A DNA stretch of 64,000 nt, taken from the NCBI GenBank assembly GCA_021613375.1, contig CM038714.1, forward strand, positions 43,163,123-43,227,122. Reading direction: 5' to 3'. Position 1 is the first letter of the stretch. The number at the start of each line of letters is the position of its first letter. The notes under the pieces were generated by a model, which did no database searches, was not told the origin of the DNA, and saw nothing but the letters and a program-made list of their open reading frames with translations. The stretch is from Megaleporinus macrocephalus. Lineage: Eukaryota > Chordata > Actinopteri > Characiformes > Anostomidae. Below, piece after piece: positions 25,500 to 39,160 of this stretch. A program made the position numbers and the translations under genes.

Positions 25500-25830
25500 C
25501 ACTACTATTCCACTGCAGGAAGTCACCCTGCGTTAGCGATATCTGTGCTCTTACGTAATTGCAGGGCATCGAAGGGACTTGCTTTCACCACTTCCAGTGG
25601 TCGCTCAGCTACGTCCTGTGCTAGATGTGATGTGAGTCTTGCCAAGGTATTATTTGACACCAGCAGTTTTTTGTGCCGCTTCCTCACCCTGCAATTCTCA
25701 GGCAATATCCTTTGTTGCCAGTAATGTGAAGTCCTCTTTGACTCCAGAAGTATATGGCTTCTTTGCATTGGCAATGTGATATTATGCTAGAAGAGAACAC
25801 GTCTGCACTCTTTCTGAGAAAGTTTTTAGA
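25500..25830 (-). pseudogene. Decayed hAT transposase fragment (ZBED5/SCAND3-like)
   Basis: On the minus strand the frame ending at 25523 contains LLVSNNTLARLTSHLAQDVA and then ASPFDALQLRKSTDIANA. This is the conserved order in ZBED5/SCAND3-type hAT proteins: a LSNNTV-R block, a helix with DVE, and ASPFFALQLDESTD. The Asp-Glu pair of LDESTD is replaced by Arg-Lys, so a residue in the catalytic region is lost. An upstream portion reading ANAKKPYT sits in another frame, showing at least one frameshift. No BED finger, ends or C-terminal dimerisation region were found. Confidence 0.65.
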
Positions 25831-26269
25831 GAATTTAAGTGCAAGAGCTAAAGCTAATGTTTTTAATTTGGAAAAAATCAGAAACGTTGTTGGACGCATG
25901 GTTGCCACTATGTAACCCATCCTGTTGGGATCCAAATGGAATTTGTTCTATTTTTCCCATTATACAAGTCTTTAGCTGCACAGCCTTTGTCCAGAAAGAT
26001 GTCTGGATGGCAGGCAGGCAGGTCTACCATCTTGATTATGCAGCTACATGCAGAAGCTACATCTTTTAGCATTAATGTGCCCTCACTGACTTTTACCCCT
26101 TCCATTGGCATTAACACATCTCCATACCACGACAGATGCTGGCTTCCTATCTATATGCTTTTAACAATCTTGATGGCTCTGTCATCTTTGACCAGAGAAC
26201 ATAGCATCTATTATTTTTGTGAACACCCAGAAAGGATTAGATCCCAATACATGACTTACCTTTTCCAAC
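25831..26269. other. No gene recognised
   Basis: Two overlapping plus frames (25839-26069, 25936-26292) and a minus frame cross this stretch. None has a recognisable domain, and it may belong to the same old transposon as the preceding relic. Confidence 0.35.
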
Positions 26270-26640
26270 AAGGCCTGGATAGGATTTGCTAGCCATCTCT
26301 GAACTGAGATAGGAATCCAGGAATCTCATAAAGGTTGATCTGATTTAGGTGCAAACCAGGCAGCATTGTCAAGAAGTTCACCTACAACAGTCAACCAGGG
26401 AGACCAAGCACTTTAGAGCTGTGCAACCCAACAGAAATAAGAGTAACCAACTTCAAATTTTTAGAGGATTACATGACTTAATACCAATGGCACAGGGTTT
26501 TTAATTGTGGTCTGGTAAATTCAGGATATTTGAAGATCTGTAGATCAGCAGAGAAAAGTTGGAACTGAGCCAAACTTCCCAGGTCAGTAGAGATTGATAT
26601 TTCCAGTCTCTGGATTTTGTTAGCTTTCATAAACCCGAAG
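26270..26640 (+). repeat. Mosaic interspersed repeat, family B (third locus)
   Basis: CAAGGCCTGGATAGGATTTG, TGCTAGCCATCTCTGAACTG, AATCCAGGAATCTC, AATAAGAGTAACCA and GTAGATCAGCAGAG follow the order of modules in 3866-4820. It is strongly diverged. It supports a genome-wide family rather than a local duplication. Confidence 0.4.
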
Positions 26641-28995
26641 ACTTCTCCAAGGCACTCATTTCATTTGTTTCATTGACACACATCAGCATGAAGTTTATAG
26701 CACAATCGGCAAACAGGAAGGTCAACAAGCGGACTAGTCTGTGCAGGCCTTAGTGATGAAGGGTTTAATTGAGTTTTTCAGTTGTTCCTAAGACAATGCA
26801 GTGATGTTCCAGTTCTGCCAACAAAGACTCAAGGAGCAGAGGAATGTAAAACAAGGTTTAATCTTGGATAAGGTATACAGTGGGAAGGCTAGTTATTGTA
26901 TAACATAAAGAAACACTCTAGGCATAGGCCCAGTCAAAGGCCCAACATGCAGACCCTCAGAGATCCTGCTGAATATGGACAGCATGGGCAAAGCTGCCTC
27001 CCAGGACAGCAGGACTGGGACCCAACTGGTGGTGGTGGGGAGGAGGGTGGAAACATCTGCACCTAAAGACAGCAAAGAGGGAGCATAAGTTGAATGGAAG
27101 TTAGGGTAATGAATGAAAGAACAACGTAGCATTGAAGTCTTCCTGACAGAACTTTCGTCAAAGCTTTCATTTTTAAATGCAGTGCCGCCAGAGGGACCAA
27201 AGGTCATAGGCGTTCAGTTATGCTTTTCAGCCTGATCCTTCACTGTCCAATGATTTCTTCTGATTCTCTGTATCCTCTAATGATGGTCAAGGGAAAACCC
27301 TCACAATCACTCATTAAGGAGCATTGTTCCTAAACTGTTGGAACATTCTCTGATGCTTTTTTTGAGAAAGTGCTGAGCCTCTAACTAATCAAGCATCATG
27401 GCATCATCTGTATAAAATCAATCATTATACTGATTGTTTTCCACTGGATTGTATTTGTGTTTCAGTGCTAATAGTCCCCCTCAACAAAGTAAGAATTGTC
27501 TATCCATCTAGTGAATCGTTTTAAGAATGCAATCACTGCACAATACACAGTCATCGCCACGCATTGGGTGGAATCCATTTTGCATTTATTACCCTGGTAT
27601 GCTTCTTAATATAAGCATATAATATTCAGAAACATATAGACGCATAGCCCCAGGGCTTTTCCTTAATATAAGCTTTATTAGCAGTTGCTTAGGATCCCTG
27701 ATCTGCTTGTGTTAATCATGATATTGGCAGAAAAGCAGAAATTATTGGTACGCCACATAATATTTGCACACTAGAATAGATTTTATTAGCTTCTGTTTAA
27801 TTTAATTTATTTAATGTTATATATAGGCAATTTAGTTGTTTAAACATTCCATTTTTCATCAACATAGCATAATCTTCCTATCATAGTGTTCCTTTCTTAG
27901 CAAAGTGTTTTTAGCATTTATGACACTTTATCTATTAATTCAAATGAAAGGTATTTATCATTTATCATTACATAATAATACAGTTGGAATTAAGGGGGTT
28001 GTGTTGCTGTCCCCAGATGTTTCCAAATGGCCCTGTAATTATGGAAGGTCTAAATAGTATTAGAATTTAATAGTATTAATAGTATTAAGTAGTATTAATA
28101 GTTATACACTTTGTACAAGGTAAGCCATATTTGTGTAACATCAACCATGTTAACACAGTTAATTCTATTGGGAAATCACCGACAACCTCAGAACCAAGAA
28201 CCCCAGATATTCCCACAGCTGTGATTCCAGGTGCATGGCTAGTTTTCTGAGTGCCAGAAACTGCATCCGTAATTCCAGTTCTCCTTCTCTTTGAAATTCT
28301 TGGACCGTTAGTTGGTAAAGCAGAATTTTGAATAGATGCCAACATTGACTTTACTTCTGTTTTAAGATGAAAGCAGATTTTTATGTTGTGTCTGTTGAGC
28401 TATTTTCCTTTTGTCTTCATCTCCACTTGTCACTCATTTGCATTAAGAATAGAACAGAAAGTTGTTGTTGTTGTCATTGAAATGACCTTTGATAGCATTG
28501 GCAGGTATAGACTAGCAGTTAGTTTAATGCTGTACTAGACTTAACTTGTATGTGGGAGGTTGGAAATCGAAGTAAAGTCATTTGTGACAGAGATGAATTC
28601 AAGCAATGAAGTGAGGAAAAAAGTTGTATGAAACTGAGTATCATTAGCAAAGTTAGCTGATTCAAGTCTTTAACGTTTAAGACTTCCACCATCTAGCCTA
28701 CTGTACAAAGAAAGAGAACTACAGTCTGCAATTATAAAACTACAAAATGCACCTATATGGTAAGTGGAGCTGATAAAATAGACCATGGGGGGAGGTGGTT
28801 TTAATATTATGGCTGTGGACACTCTGTTGAAATCAAATAAAATCTTTGTTAATATTAAACTTATTCTTGTTACAGATACTCTTGCCTGTTTAACCTGTAA
28901 ACAGAACAAATGACAAAAGTTATGTAAACAAAAAACTCTCAGACACACCACAAAACACATGACAAACCCTGTCCATACAACATCCTGATTAAAGA
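26641..28995. other. No gene recognised
   Basis: Mostly AT-rich. Frames at 26893-27207 (minus, 104 codons), 28085-28345 (minus, 86 codons) and 28670-29023 (minus, 117 codons) have no conserved motif I know. The second, with a SKRRRTG basic stretch, could be an old transposon-coded piece. Confidence 0.35.
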
Positions 28996-29430
28996 AACAC
29001 ACCACTGTAATGAAGGGGCTCAAGCAGGTTGCATGTGGCTTTATTAGAAGCAGTTCAGTAATTAGAGTCCATATAACAGGCAGGGGTCAAAACACAGGCA
29101 GACAACATAAAAGGCAGATCCATATCAGCAAATGGAAACAAAAGCAGGGAAAACAATAAACACTAAATAAACATGGCTTGGAACTCAGGTAGGAAACACA
29201 CAGTAAAAACAAAGGGGTCTATATTGGCATCATAATTAGTATGTAGATAAACTGCAGGTGTGTGAAAGAAGTGGGTGTAGCCAGGATGGAGCTGGAAAAG
29301 GAAAACAAAAGCACATGGCTATGTTATGTGCAGTACTATGTGGGTCCAGGAGAGGGTAGTATGGTTAATCAGTTAATAAAATCATTACAGAGATAATGTT
29401 TATAATTTCTTCAGCTAATTTAATATCGTC
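28996..29430. mobile_element. LTR-like or internal retroelement fragment
   Basis: The AACAGGCAGGGGTCAAAACA word, followed by many AACA/AAACA words, is typical of an old fish retroelement family. A similar pattern (GTCCAGGTCAAAACCATGAC) is at 40740-41000. Ends are not resolved. Confidence 0.3.
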
Positions 29431-29439
29431 TTATTAGTA

Positions 29440-29660
29440 CCATCCTGTCATTTTCCATGTGCTTGTGTTTCTAAGCTCCTTCTTTTTGTCTGCACCCTGT
29501 GGTCACACCCTTCACCTGCTCCTAGTTTGTCTCTCCTTCCTGTCTCAGGTGTTCCTAGTTTCCTTGTGCTACTTATACCCATTTCTTTGCTCCCTGTCTT
29601 GGTCTTATAGCCTCTTTAGTCCAGCCTTATGTGTTTTGGTATGTATGTTTTCTTATTAGG
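29440..29660 (+). mobile_element. LTR-like fragment, relative of 160-475
   Basis: TTCACCTGCTCCTAG, CTCAGGTGTTCCTAGTTTCC and CTTATACCC repeat the order found at 160-475. The 66-codon frame across it is low-complexity and not a gene. Confidence 0.3.
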
Positions 29661-30155
29661 ATTTATGCATTATCACCACAGACTCCATTAAGGATACTTA
29701 GCACACGCATCTACCTCTCTCACCTGCTTTACTGTTACTGTTTGTGCTACCAAAGGCTCTTCAGTTAAGATTTCTATATGTATTGGCTTGGCTGAAAATA
29801 AGTAATACAAAGTCTACATTTTATGGAAGTTTACTCACCAATTCCTATCAGCCGTGACTGCGTGTGGCTGACAGTGCTTTCAGCTGCAGCTGTCAGGTGA
29901 AACAATGAGCCACAGATTGCTTATATCACAATAACATCCGCTCAGAGTTTAACAGCGCTGCCATGATCACAGCAGCTAGAAAATAACAGCCTCAGTTTAA
30001 ATGGCTTCCGTAAAATAAGTCAAACTCTTCTTGACATGTTAGCACATTCTGTACCTCAAGTTCTCTTTGAAGGATAAAGAACCTTTTCTTTTTCTTTTCA
30101 GAACACTAAACCACCAGCATCACACATAGCGCTGACTTCTGTGGACATAACCAAG
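29661..30155. other. No gene recognised
   Basis: Single-copy-looking, AT-rich DNA with no supported feature. Confidence 0.4.
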
Positions 30156-31076
30156 GGTGTAGGAGCGGGTCTGACACTGGGGGGTGGGGGGGTGGGGGGG
30201 GGGCTAATATGAATCAAAGCCCATGCTATCTCCTAAAATATTAACTATAAGCTGATTCCATTGTAGGTATGGTAGTAAATCTAATATTATCTAATATATA
30301 TTACCTAATATTTTCTGTACTTCTGTTTATTATTAGATAAATCTAATTAAAGATCACTTTACACACTAAAGAAGATACTCCACATTACATGGTAGTGTTA
30401 TCAGAACTTTTAAATTATATGCAATATATGCAATGTCTGAATTATATACATATATAACCAAAAAAAAGTATATTTTCTTTGGTGGCATGATCCTGAAATG
30501 AAATGATAAAAAAGAGTATGTTAAGTTTTCCTGACTAGACAAGACTAACGTTAATGTTAGGCAGTAAGGCTGTGTCCCAAACAACACCCTCTGGAGCATT
30601 ACACTGCACTACTGACAGCATTTCTAACGCTGGTGCCCTTTCATTTATTCATTTATTCATTTATTTTATTTATTATATTTTATTTACGTATTTAAGGGAG
30701 TGTAGTGTAGTGGTCTGCAGTTTGGGGCGAGAGAATAATGTAAGTTTACGTTGTTACTTTCTGACAAAAGTTAATATAAAAGTTAGCTAACCCAAACCCT
30801 CCTAGTCTGTTACCATAACAACACATTATACTAAAACTGTTTTACTGTAGTATATATTGTCATCTTTGCTATTCATTGCTGAACATAAGCCTTAACAAAG
30901 TGAAAGACCCAGACCATCTAACAACCAGAGCCAGTTGCTAACAACAAACACAGTGCGTGAATTACGAAGGCTGCCAAAACAGTGTCCACTTTTTCTGTGG
31001 TTTAATTTCTGACAAATCTACCTGTTTCTGCTATTGGGTGGGACACGTCCCCCCCATCCCTACTGGTTCCTACGCC
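30156..31076. mobile_element. Non-autonomous DNA transposon with G-rich terminal inverted repeats
   Basis: The left end reads GGTGTAGGAGCGGGTCTGAC followed by a long G run. The right end is CCCCCCCATCCC, then TACTGGTTCCTACGCC. In reverse, the right end gives GGCGTAGGAACCAGTAGGGA and then a G run, so the two ends are imperfect inverted repeats. A TTTA run (about 30645-30690) is internal. No transposase is encoded and no clear target duplication was found, so the superfamily is open. Confidence 0.5.
30179..30203 (+). other. G-quadruplex-forming motif
   Basis: Three runs of six or more G are separated by single T residues, giving more than four G-triplets within 25 bases. This meets the usual G-quadruplex rule. 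It is part of the transposon end described at 30156-31076. Confidence 0.7.
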
Positions 31077-31539
31077 AATGGCCATGACTGATGTTTTCTT
31101 GACACTCCTCCCAGATGGTCTATGAACTCACCAGAGGCTGTGAATGATGATTGGTCTGCATGAAATGTGTAGTGTTGCCAATGTGCTGACCAAGACATGG
31201 CAAGAGTTTACGGCACTATGATTACCCAGTAACATAGCGACATAGCCAACATGGAGAAAGAAAAAAATATATAATGTAGAGTGATCCCAGTTTACCCCCA
31301 CAAAATGATTCATTAGGCCTAATCTCGCATTGGCTAGAAATAAAAATATAACAATGTTAGAGTTTTTTTTTTATTTAACGAACTACTATGTCTGTATGTT
31401 GATTGAAGGAAATCAAATCTCATTTTGAAGTAGAACAGTGGCATACGCTTCTGACCATGCTGACCAAAACAAATACTATCTGATAAAGCATTTTCTTTGA
31501 TTTTCACTCTCTAGTTGAGTTCAGTTGAGTTCACGCTGG
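31077..31539. other. No gene recognised
   Basis: AT-rich DNA with a poly-T at about 31360-31375. Confidence 0.4.
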
Positions 31540-31830
31540 CTTTATTAACAGTACGTGCCTCCATGTGACACCAATGTCCATTTAGCAGATAACCGGCATC
31601 CCTTAAGGTCGCAAATCTCTCCATACGCCCAACAAACATCACTCACATTGACCACTCCACATACGAATCTTAGGTGCGGCACTCAGTCATCTATGGACTA
31701 AAGCTGGAGAGGCTTGTTTGAGTCAGCAGCAGCTACAATGACAAATGCTGGTGAGTGATTCCCACTTGAGAATAGCGTATAATTTTTTAATGGTCTTTTA
31801 ATGGAGCATAAACATTCAAAATCATATCCC
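31540..31830. other. Unique block with a donor-like site
   Basis: Non-repetitive sequence of mixed composition. At about 31738 the plus strand reads ACAATGACAAATGCTGGTGA, then GTGATTCC, an ATG four codons before a GTGAGTG donor-like site. A small 5' exon is conceivable, but the match is weak and I do not call one. Confidence 0.15.
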
Positions 31831-34199
<2,369 letters not shown>

Positions 34200-34720
34200 T
34201 GTGCTGTGACTAGACAGCACTGTCAGTCATGGGCACTGGGCCATGTTAAGCTGTTTTCTCCGAACACACACGTTGCCCACTCATGATGAGGCCCTTAGCG
34301 AACCTCTCGGATGATTTATGACCAGGCTGAGGCGTGACGTAAAACAGGCAATGACGGGAAAGAAAAGAGAGGGAAATAAAGAACTTGAGCCTTCCATAAA
34401 TGGCCATGGAGAGGCTCAGTTCCTCGGGCATGTAATTGCACCGTTGGAGACGAACTGGCTGTCCCGCTCTTCCAGGCGAAGTGGCTCTTCCCGCTCTCCG
34501 GGCCGAGGAGCCTGCAGAACTAATGCACATTCACACATCTCTAGAGGGCAGTGTCAACAACGATTTATCGAGGCAACAGAGCTCGACATGTTCCTGTCCA
34601 TATGGCACCTGCCCCACCAACAAAGAGCGGTCCACTGCCTCTCCAGAGGAAAAGCCCATTTAATACAGTTGTCATGGATGGTCTGGCATCCATCTCTTTA
34701 GTCCAAGTAGACGTTAAGTA
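34200..34720. other. GC-richer unique block, possible regulatory element
   Basis: About 500 bases of balanced composition inside AT-rich DNA. Frames of 127 codons (plus, 34318-34701) and 94 codons (minus, 34246-34530) overlap on opposite strands and neither shows a domain, as expected when local stop codons are simply rarer. GTGACGTAAA at about 34333 is a CRE-like word. Constrained non-coding DNA is my preferred reading. Confidence 0.25.
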
Positions 34721-34910
34721 GCGAAGAAACACCGAAGGGAGGCCTTTCAGTTCGCTAAACCCTAAACGGTATTTACACCCACATATCTCTGGACTGATAG
34801 ATGGCTACAGAGGGAATGTCCAGAGAGAAAGATGGATAGGTGGGCCGTAGAGTGGATTTCATTTTCTCTCGACTGCTGTCTTCTTCGCCATTGTTTGTTT
34901 AAATCTGCAA

Positions 34911-34956
34911 ATAAATAAATGAGTAAATAAATAAATAAATAAATAAATTTAAAAAA
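34911..34956. repeat. AAAT tetranucleotide microsatellite
   Basis: Tandem AAAT units with one GAGT interruption. Confidence 0.9.
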
Positions 34957-35241
34957 ATGATCCAGTTTCAACCAACATTTCAATATGTGCCAAAAAAACA
35001 TTGCTGTAGGGGAATTACTGGCCAAGACACTACATTTATTGAAATACGGTGTACATATATTTTGAATAAATATGTATTTGAAAATATAGGTTAAATTCAA
35101 ATATACTTATAATAATAATAATGTCAAAAAATATATGATCATCACACATATTGGATATGAGAAGATGTAGATCTCCATTTTTTTTGGGATTGGACCTAGG
35201 ATACATACATTGACATATATTGCAAATATATTTTGCATATG

Positions 35242-35264
35242 GAAAAAAAAAAAAAAAAAAAAAA
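35242..35264. repeat. Poly-A tract
   Basis: About 23 A residues followed by ATATATA. No retrocopy upstream could be identified. Confidence 0.85.
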
Positions 35265-35285
35265 TATATAGTGTATATGTTTTCT

Positions 35286-35870
35286 TGGGGTGTAAGAAAA
35301 TGTCAATACACTTGGGCATTGCAATATTAGGCTGAATTATATTGTATCGATTCTCAAAGGATTCAAGGCAGACAGTGGTCCATTTTAAGATAAGATAATC
35401 TTCTGTTACTCCCACAGTGAGGAAATTCATAGTGTTACAGCAGCAAGGGGATAGCAAATAATAAAAATCCAAAAGAATATTATTTACAGAATAAACGTTT
35501 AAACAAGTGTGGTAATCCATTATTAGCCAATAGACTCTTCCACTCCAGTATAAACAAGTAGCGTACAAACCCACTGCTAATATTAGTGTTAGCAAATCTA
35601 TGCATACGGTGGCATGTTTGTTCTAAAATTAGAAATAAAAAAATCTATATTACTAAATATATATTACTGTAGTGGGTTACACTACTGCTCTCTGGGGTTC
35701 GATTCCCCACCAGTTTAACCATCTTAGACAATACCAACAAGAGTCATTGGGCATGACTCCTAACACTACTTTCACCTACCTGTTAACTATAAGTTGTTCT
35801 GAATAAGAGCTGTAAATGTATTTATGAAACATATAGCATCACCAGGTTTGTGCCAATACACAGATCTCTA
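35286..35870. mobile_element. Diverged hAT-type element, same family as 37056-37433
   Basis: It begins TTGGGGTGTAAGAAAATG and carries GTATCGATTCTCAAAG and GGCAGACAGTGG. It ends CACCAGGTTTGTGCCAATAC and then ACAG, matching both ends of the intact element 1.2 kb away. No target duplication remains. The interior is split by a SINE at 35668-35815. It is older than its neighbour. Confidence 0.5.
35668..35815 (+). mobile_element. tRNA-like SINE
   Basis: GTAGTGGGTTACACTACTGC is followed by GGGGTTCGATTCCCCACC, the latter an almost perfect RNA polymerase III B box (GGTTCGATTCC). The body continues GGGCATGACTCCTAACACTA and ends with TGTTCTGAATAAGAGCTGTA, resembling the LINE-related tail of otophysan SINEs. 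It sits inside the older hAT copy. Confidence 0.6.
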
Positions 35871-36382
35871 TATTGGAAATTGAAACTTAATGACAAATAT
35901 CTTGCATAACTAAGCATACAGTATATCTACATATCAAATTTCTTTGTTTGGGTTTTCAGTATTAACACAGACAAATGGAAACATTAACCTATATTGTACA
36001 TGTATTAAGAATAAGTGAAGGCTCACTTTTTCTTTGCTAGGCCTTTGCATAGATTTACATATATTTTGGATTCAGCTAAAAATTTACTATATGTACATGC
36101 ACATCTCTTCATTTGAATTTTTATTGCTAATACATCAGAAGTATTGAAACATTTGTGGGCCTATATTTTGCCTATGATTATATACAGATTATATACACAT
36201 GTACATGTATTGTTCTTCATTATGTCTTTCTTTGCTAAAACATCATGTATATTGGTATAAAGTATATGTATGTGTATATGTATTGTATATTTTATTATGT
36301 ACTGCATGTATATTATGTATATAAGAAAATGCAGGACATCCAAATAAAGCACCAGCGTGAGGATATGGCAACCCTAACTCAT
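35871..36382. other. No gene recognised
   Basis: Very AT-rich with ATGTATAT-type words. No supported feature. Confidence 0.4.
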
Positions 36383-37799
36383 CTGGGGTGCTTTACCCAA
36401 TAACGATTGATGTCAGTGATTTACGAACGAAATAACTTTAAGAACCCCAATTTTGCAAGTCTTTCCTAAAAGCCTTCTTAGGCTCCAAACTTACGAACTA
36501 GGTTCAAGTAGCTCTTTGTTGACTTCGCCCCTCACGACACTGCCAGTCGAGAACTGAACCACCGATTTACATAGGTTTCCTCATTATTATGCCACAAATG
36601 TATTGTTATGTAAACAATAAAAATAAAAAAGAATAACAAATAAGGATTTACATTACTTTTATGTAAAAAAATAAAATAATTTCGCTTGCAATTGTTGTCT
36701 ATAGCACGCAGAGCCAATAAATAGGCACAAAATTAACCTTCCTAGCACAGCACATCGACCACGCAAGCGCAAGTTATTAACTACTACGACTGTAACACTG
36801 GAAAAAAATATATATAATATGTACATTTATATGTGTATATCAACAAATAATGTATTGTACTTTAAGCAGTTTAAACTGTTTGTTTCACGAGATTACGATG
36901 ATTCTAACCTTAAAATAAAAAAAAAGTAAAATGTACATTCATGTGCAGTATTGATCTTCAGAGTGGTAGACAGTTTGCTTCCCACTCCACCATGATACAA
37001 GCGAACACCTGTTTATTCTCGAAGTTACTGTTTACATAATTTAAGCTGTTGGAAATAGGGGTGTAAGAAAATATTGAAAATATCGAATATCGGGATATTT
37101 TGTTTCGTGATACTGTATCAATTCTCAAAGACACAGTATCGATACACAGATTCCTGGCAGACAGTGACTCAAATATGTGTGGTGTTGAAACCTTGAACCA
37201 CTTGATGGCAGTGTTGTAATCCATTTTCAGCTCCACTCCAACATTATCAAGCAGTATAAGGGCGCAATGCTATTCTAAGCATTGATAAACCTGTTCATAT
37301 AGTGGTGTGTTTTAATAGTAGGATTTGAAAAATATGCAATATATCACTTTGCTAGCAGTATCGCAATATATTGAATCGTGACTGTATCACGATACGTATC
37401 GTATCGCCAGGTTTCTGCCAATACACAGCCCTAGTTGGAAATTATATTTGTTGAGGTTGGATGTCACATGATTCAATTGCGCTTTCAAAAGTGATTTTAA
37501 ATCTTCATAAATTCATGTTTGTATAAATGTGTGTAGTGTCCATGCACAGAACACTGCAATTTTAAAAGGATGATTAGCGCCCTCTTTTGTTTTTGAGACA
37601 GAATTGCACGTGAACTTCGAGTTAAGTAGAACTTACGTAGAGTTACGAGTGGGTCGGATTACTCTTACATTTACGAACGACTTTACGCACTATGTTAGTT
37701 ATGAAGGCTTTCGGGAAACATTCGTTATTTTAAGAATGTTCTGAAGTATGAAGTTACGAAGTACTTAGCATTACGAACGTTTTGGGAAACGCACCCCTG
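36383..37799. mobile_element. DNA transposon containing a nested hAT insertion
   Basis: The left end reads CTGGGGTGCTTTACCCAATA and the right end, in reverse, CAGGGGTGCGTTTCCCAAAA, followed in both by ACG and TTACGAACG-type words. These are inverted terminal repeats of a common fish non-autonomous family. Repeated TTACGAA words sit near both ends. No transposase is encoded. No clean target duplication was found. The interior is interrupted at 37056-37433. Confidence 0.6.
37056..37433. mobile_element. Complete non-autonomous hAT element with perfect 8-bp target duplication
   Basis: It starts TAGGGGTGTAAGAAAATATT and ends GCCAATACACAGCCCTA, with ATATCG/CGATAC words near both ends. The identical octamer GTTGGAAA flanks it at 37048-37055 and 37434-37441. 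It is about 378 bp with no coding capacity, so it was moved by a transposase in trans. It inserted into the element at 36383-37799 and is therefore younger than it. Confidence 0.9.
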
Positions 37800-38031
37800 G
37801 ATGTTAAGAAATAGATGTGGTCCTCTTCACCATTCTGCCGGACTGTGTACTGTTGTGTGTGCCCTGCAGGGTTTACTTTTGGTGAATGTGGTAGGGAGCC
37901 TTGCAAGATCTCCTGAATGAATCCACAGAAGCCTGCCACAGTCCTCAAACAGGGTGATGAAACTTTTGTAATGAAAAAAAAAAAAACCTACAGCTGAAAA
38001 TCTTTCGCCCTTGCAGATTCATACCGACTGA
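37800..38031. other. No gene recognised
   Basis: A short spacer between two transposons, with a poly-A run at about 37973-37986. Confidence 0.4.
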
Positions 38032-38776
38032 CCCTTACAAAAAAGAAGTTTATTCAAGTGTACCATTAGTTTACTTCTTTTAAACTAGAAGGAAGTGAGT
38101 ATGCTTTCAGTTTACTTTTTATGTACTTCTCAGTGACATACTAAACACAGTTATACTTAAGTATGCTAGGGTTATACTGATAAGTATAGAACAGACTAAG
38201 TATATTTGGCCTTTACTTGTACTTAATCTTTTAATTAAAATAGTAGAAGTAAGTATTCTTGCTCTGCACAAAACACATCCAGTACAATATTTATTTAAAA
38301 TTTGATTTATAAAGATTTATAAAGATACAAATATGTTTCTTAATCTGAGTGTGTCTTGTCTATTTTACGTGTGTCCACTGGTGAGTAAGTAAATGTTGTT
38401 AAGTTCTATTTTAAGTGGGAAAAACTCTTAAACCTAGTCATATACTTTAAAGTACAACAATAATATAAGCAGTAAATTATAAGTATTAAGTTCACTTAAA
38501 GAAAACGTACGAGCTAGTAAACTAACAGTAAACCCTTAAGATTACTTTTAGTGTAGTTGCAGTACAAAAGATGATGTATACTTGGTTTACTATTCTTACA
38601 CTTAAAGTGTACTTAAAAGTATACTTTTAAAACCTAGAAAGTGGGCCAATTTAGTCCCAAGAGGTATTAAAATAGTACATATACAAGTGTACTCCTAGTA
38701 CAATGACATTAGTATAGTAACTGCATAAAGTATACTTAATAAAATGAACTTTAAGTATGCTTATTTTCTGTAAGGG
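38032..38776. mobile_element. Non-autonomous DNA transposon rich in AAGTATACTT-like words
   Basis: The left end is CCCTTACAAAAAAGAAGTTT. The right end, in reverse, is CCCTTACAGAAAATAAGCAT. The interior is filled with AGTATACTT, AGTACACTT and TTTACTTTTA words on both strands, so it can fold back on itself. There is no open frame of note and no target duplication that I can define. Confidence 0.65.
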
Positions 38777-38829
38777 GAGCTATAGTTTGCATACATTCTC
38801 TGCTCGCTGCGCTACAAAAAACTAAGATC

Positions 38830-39160
38830 TAACCCGGTAAAAGAGCGTGATCATCCTGGAGTGGCGGGAGGCTGCTTGTGCATTCCTCCCTGGTTCACAC
38901 AAGGTGTGTGCTCAACTCGCTGTGGCTGCCAACAAGGGCTTTCAAAACATCCATCAAGCGGAGCGCGCCTAGCATGGGTCTTACAAACAAACACATAATC
39001 TAATGTGCAAATGAGGCCTCCGCAACAACCCCCGGCCTTCCTGCGGCTTTCAACAAAGTGCCGTCTCCCAGAGAGGAAAAGGATAAATCGGAGACCGCCA
39101 TGGGAAAAGGTCTGGAAGAATTAGCGGTTGTCTCTCAAGTGCTAGCACCGAACAGGGATA
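38830..39160. other. GC-richer unique block, possible regulatory element
   Basis: It stands between transposons but is itself non-repetitive and GC-richer, with ATAATCTAATGTGCAAATGA (homeodomain- and octamer-like words) at about 38994-39013. No frame of interest. Of the candidate blocks it is one of the sharpest in contrast to its flanks. Confidence 0.3.

Noticed and set aside
30156..31080. 4-bp CCAA target duplication around the G-rich element
   Set aside because: It requires shifting the element ends by one or two bases on each side, and four bases can match by chance.
31738..31763. Small coding exon with ATG four codons before GTGAGTG
   Set aside because: Too short, no acceptor or promoter context, and no recognisable peptide. 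It is mentioned only as part of a unique block.
35107..35595. 162-codon minus-strand frame
   Set aside because: It runs across a poly-A tract (giving poly-Phe) and a decayed hAT element.
35695..35712. tRNA gene suggested by a near-perfect B box
   Set aside because: The A box and acceptor stem do not fit a functional tRNA and the downstream body is SINE-like.
36375..37807. 8-bp target duplication around the CAGGGGTGC-type element
   Set aside because: The octamers on the two sides (TAACTCAT and GATGTTAA) do not match.
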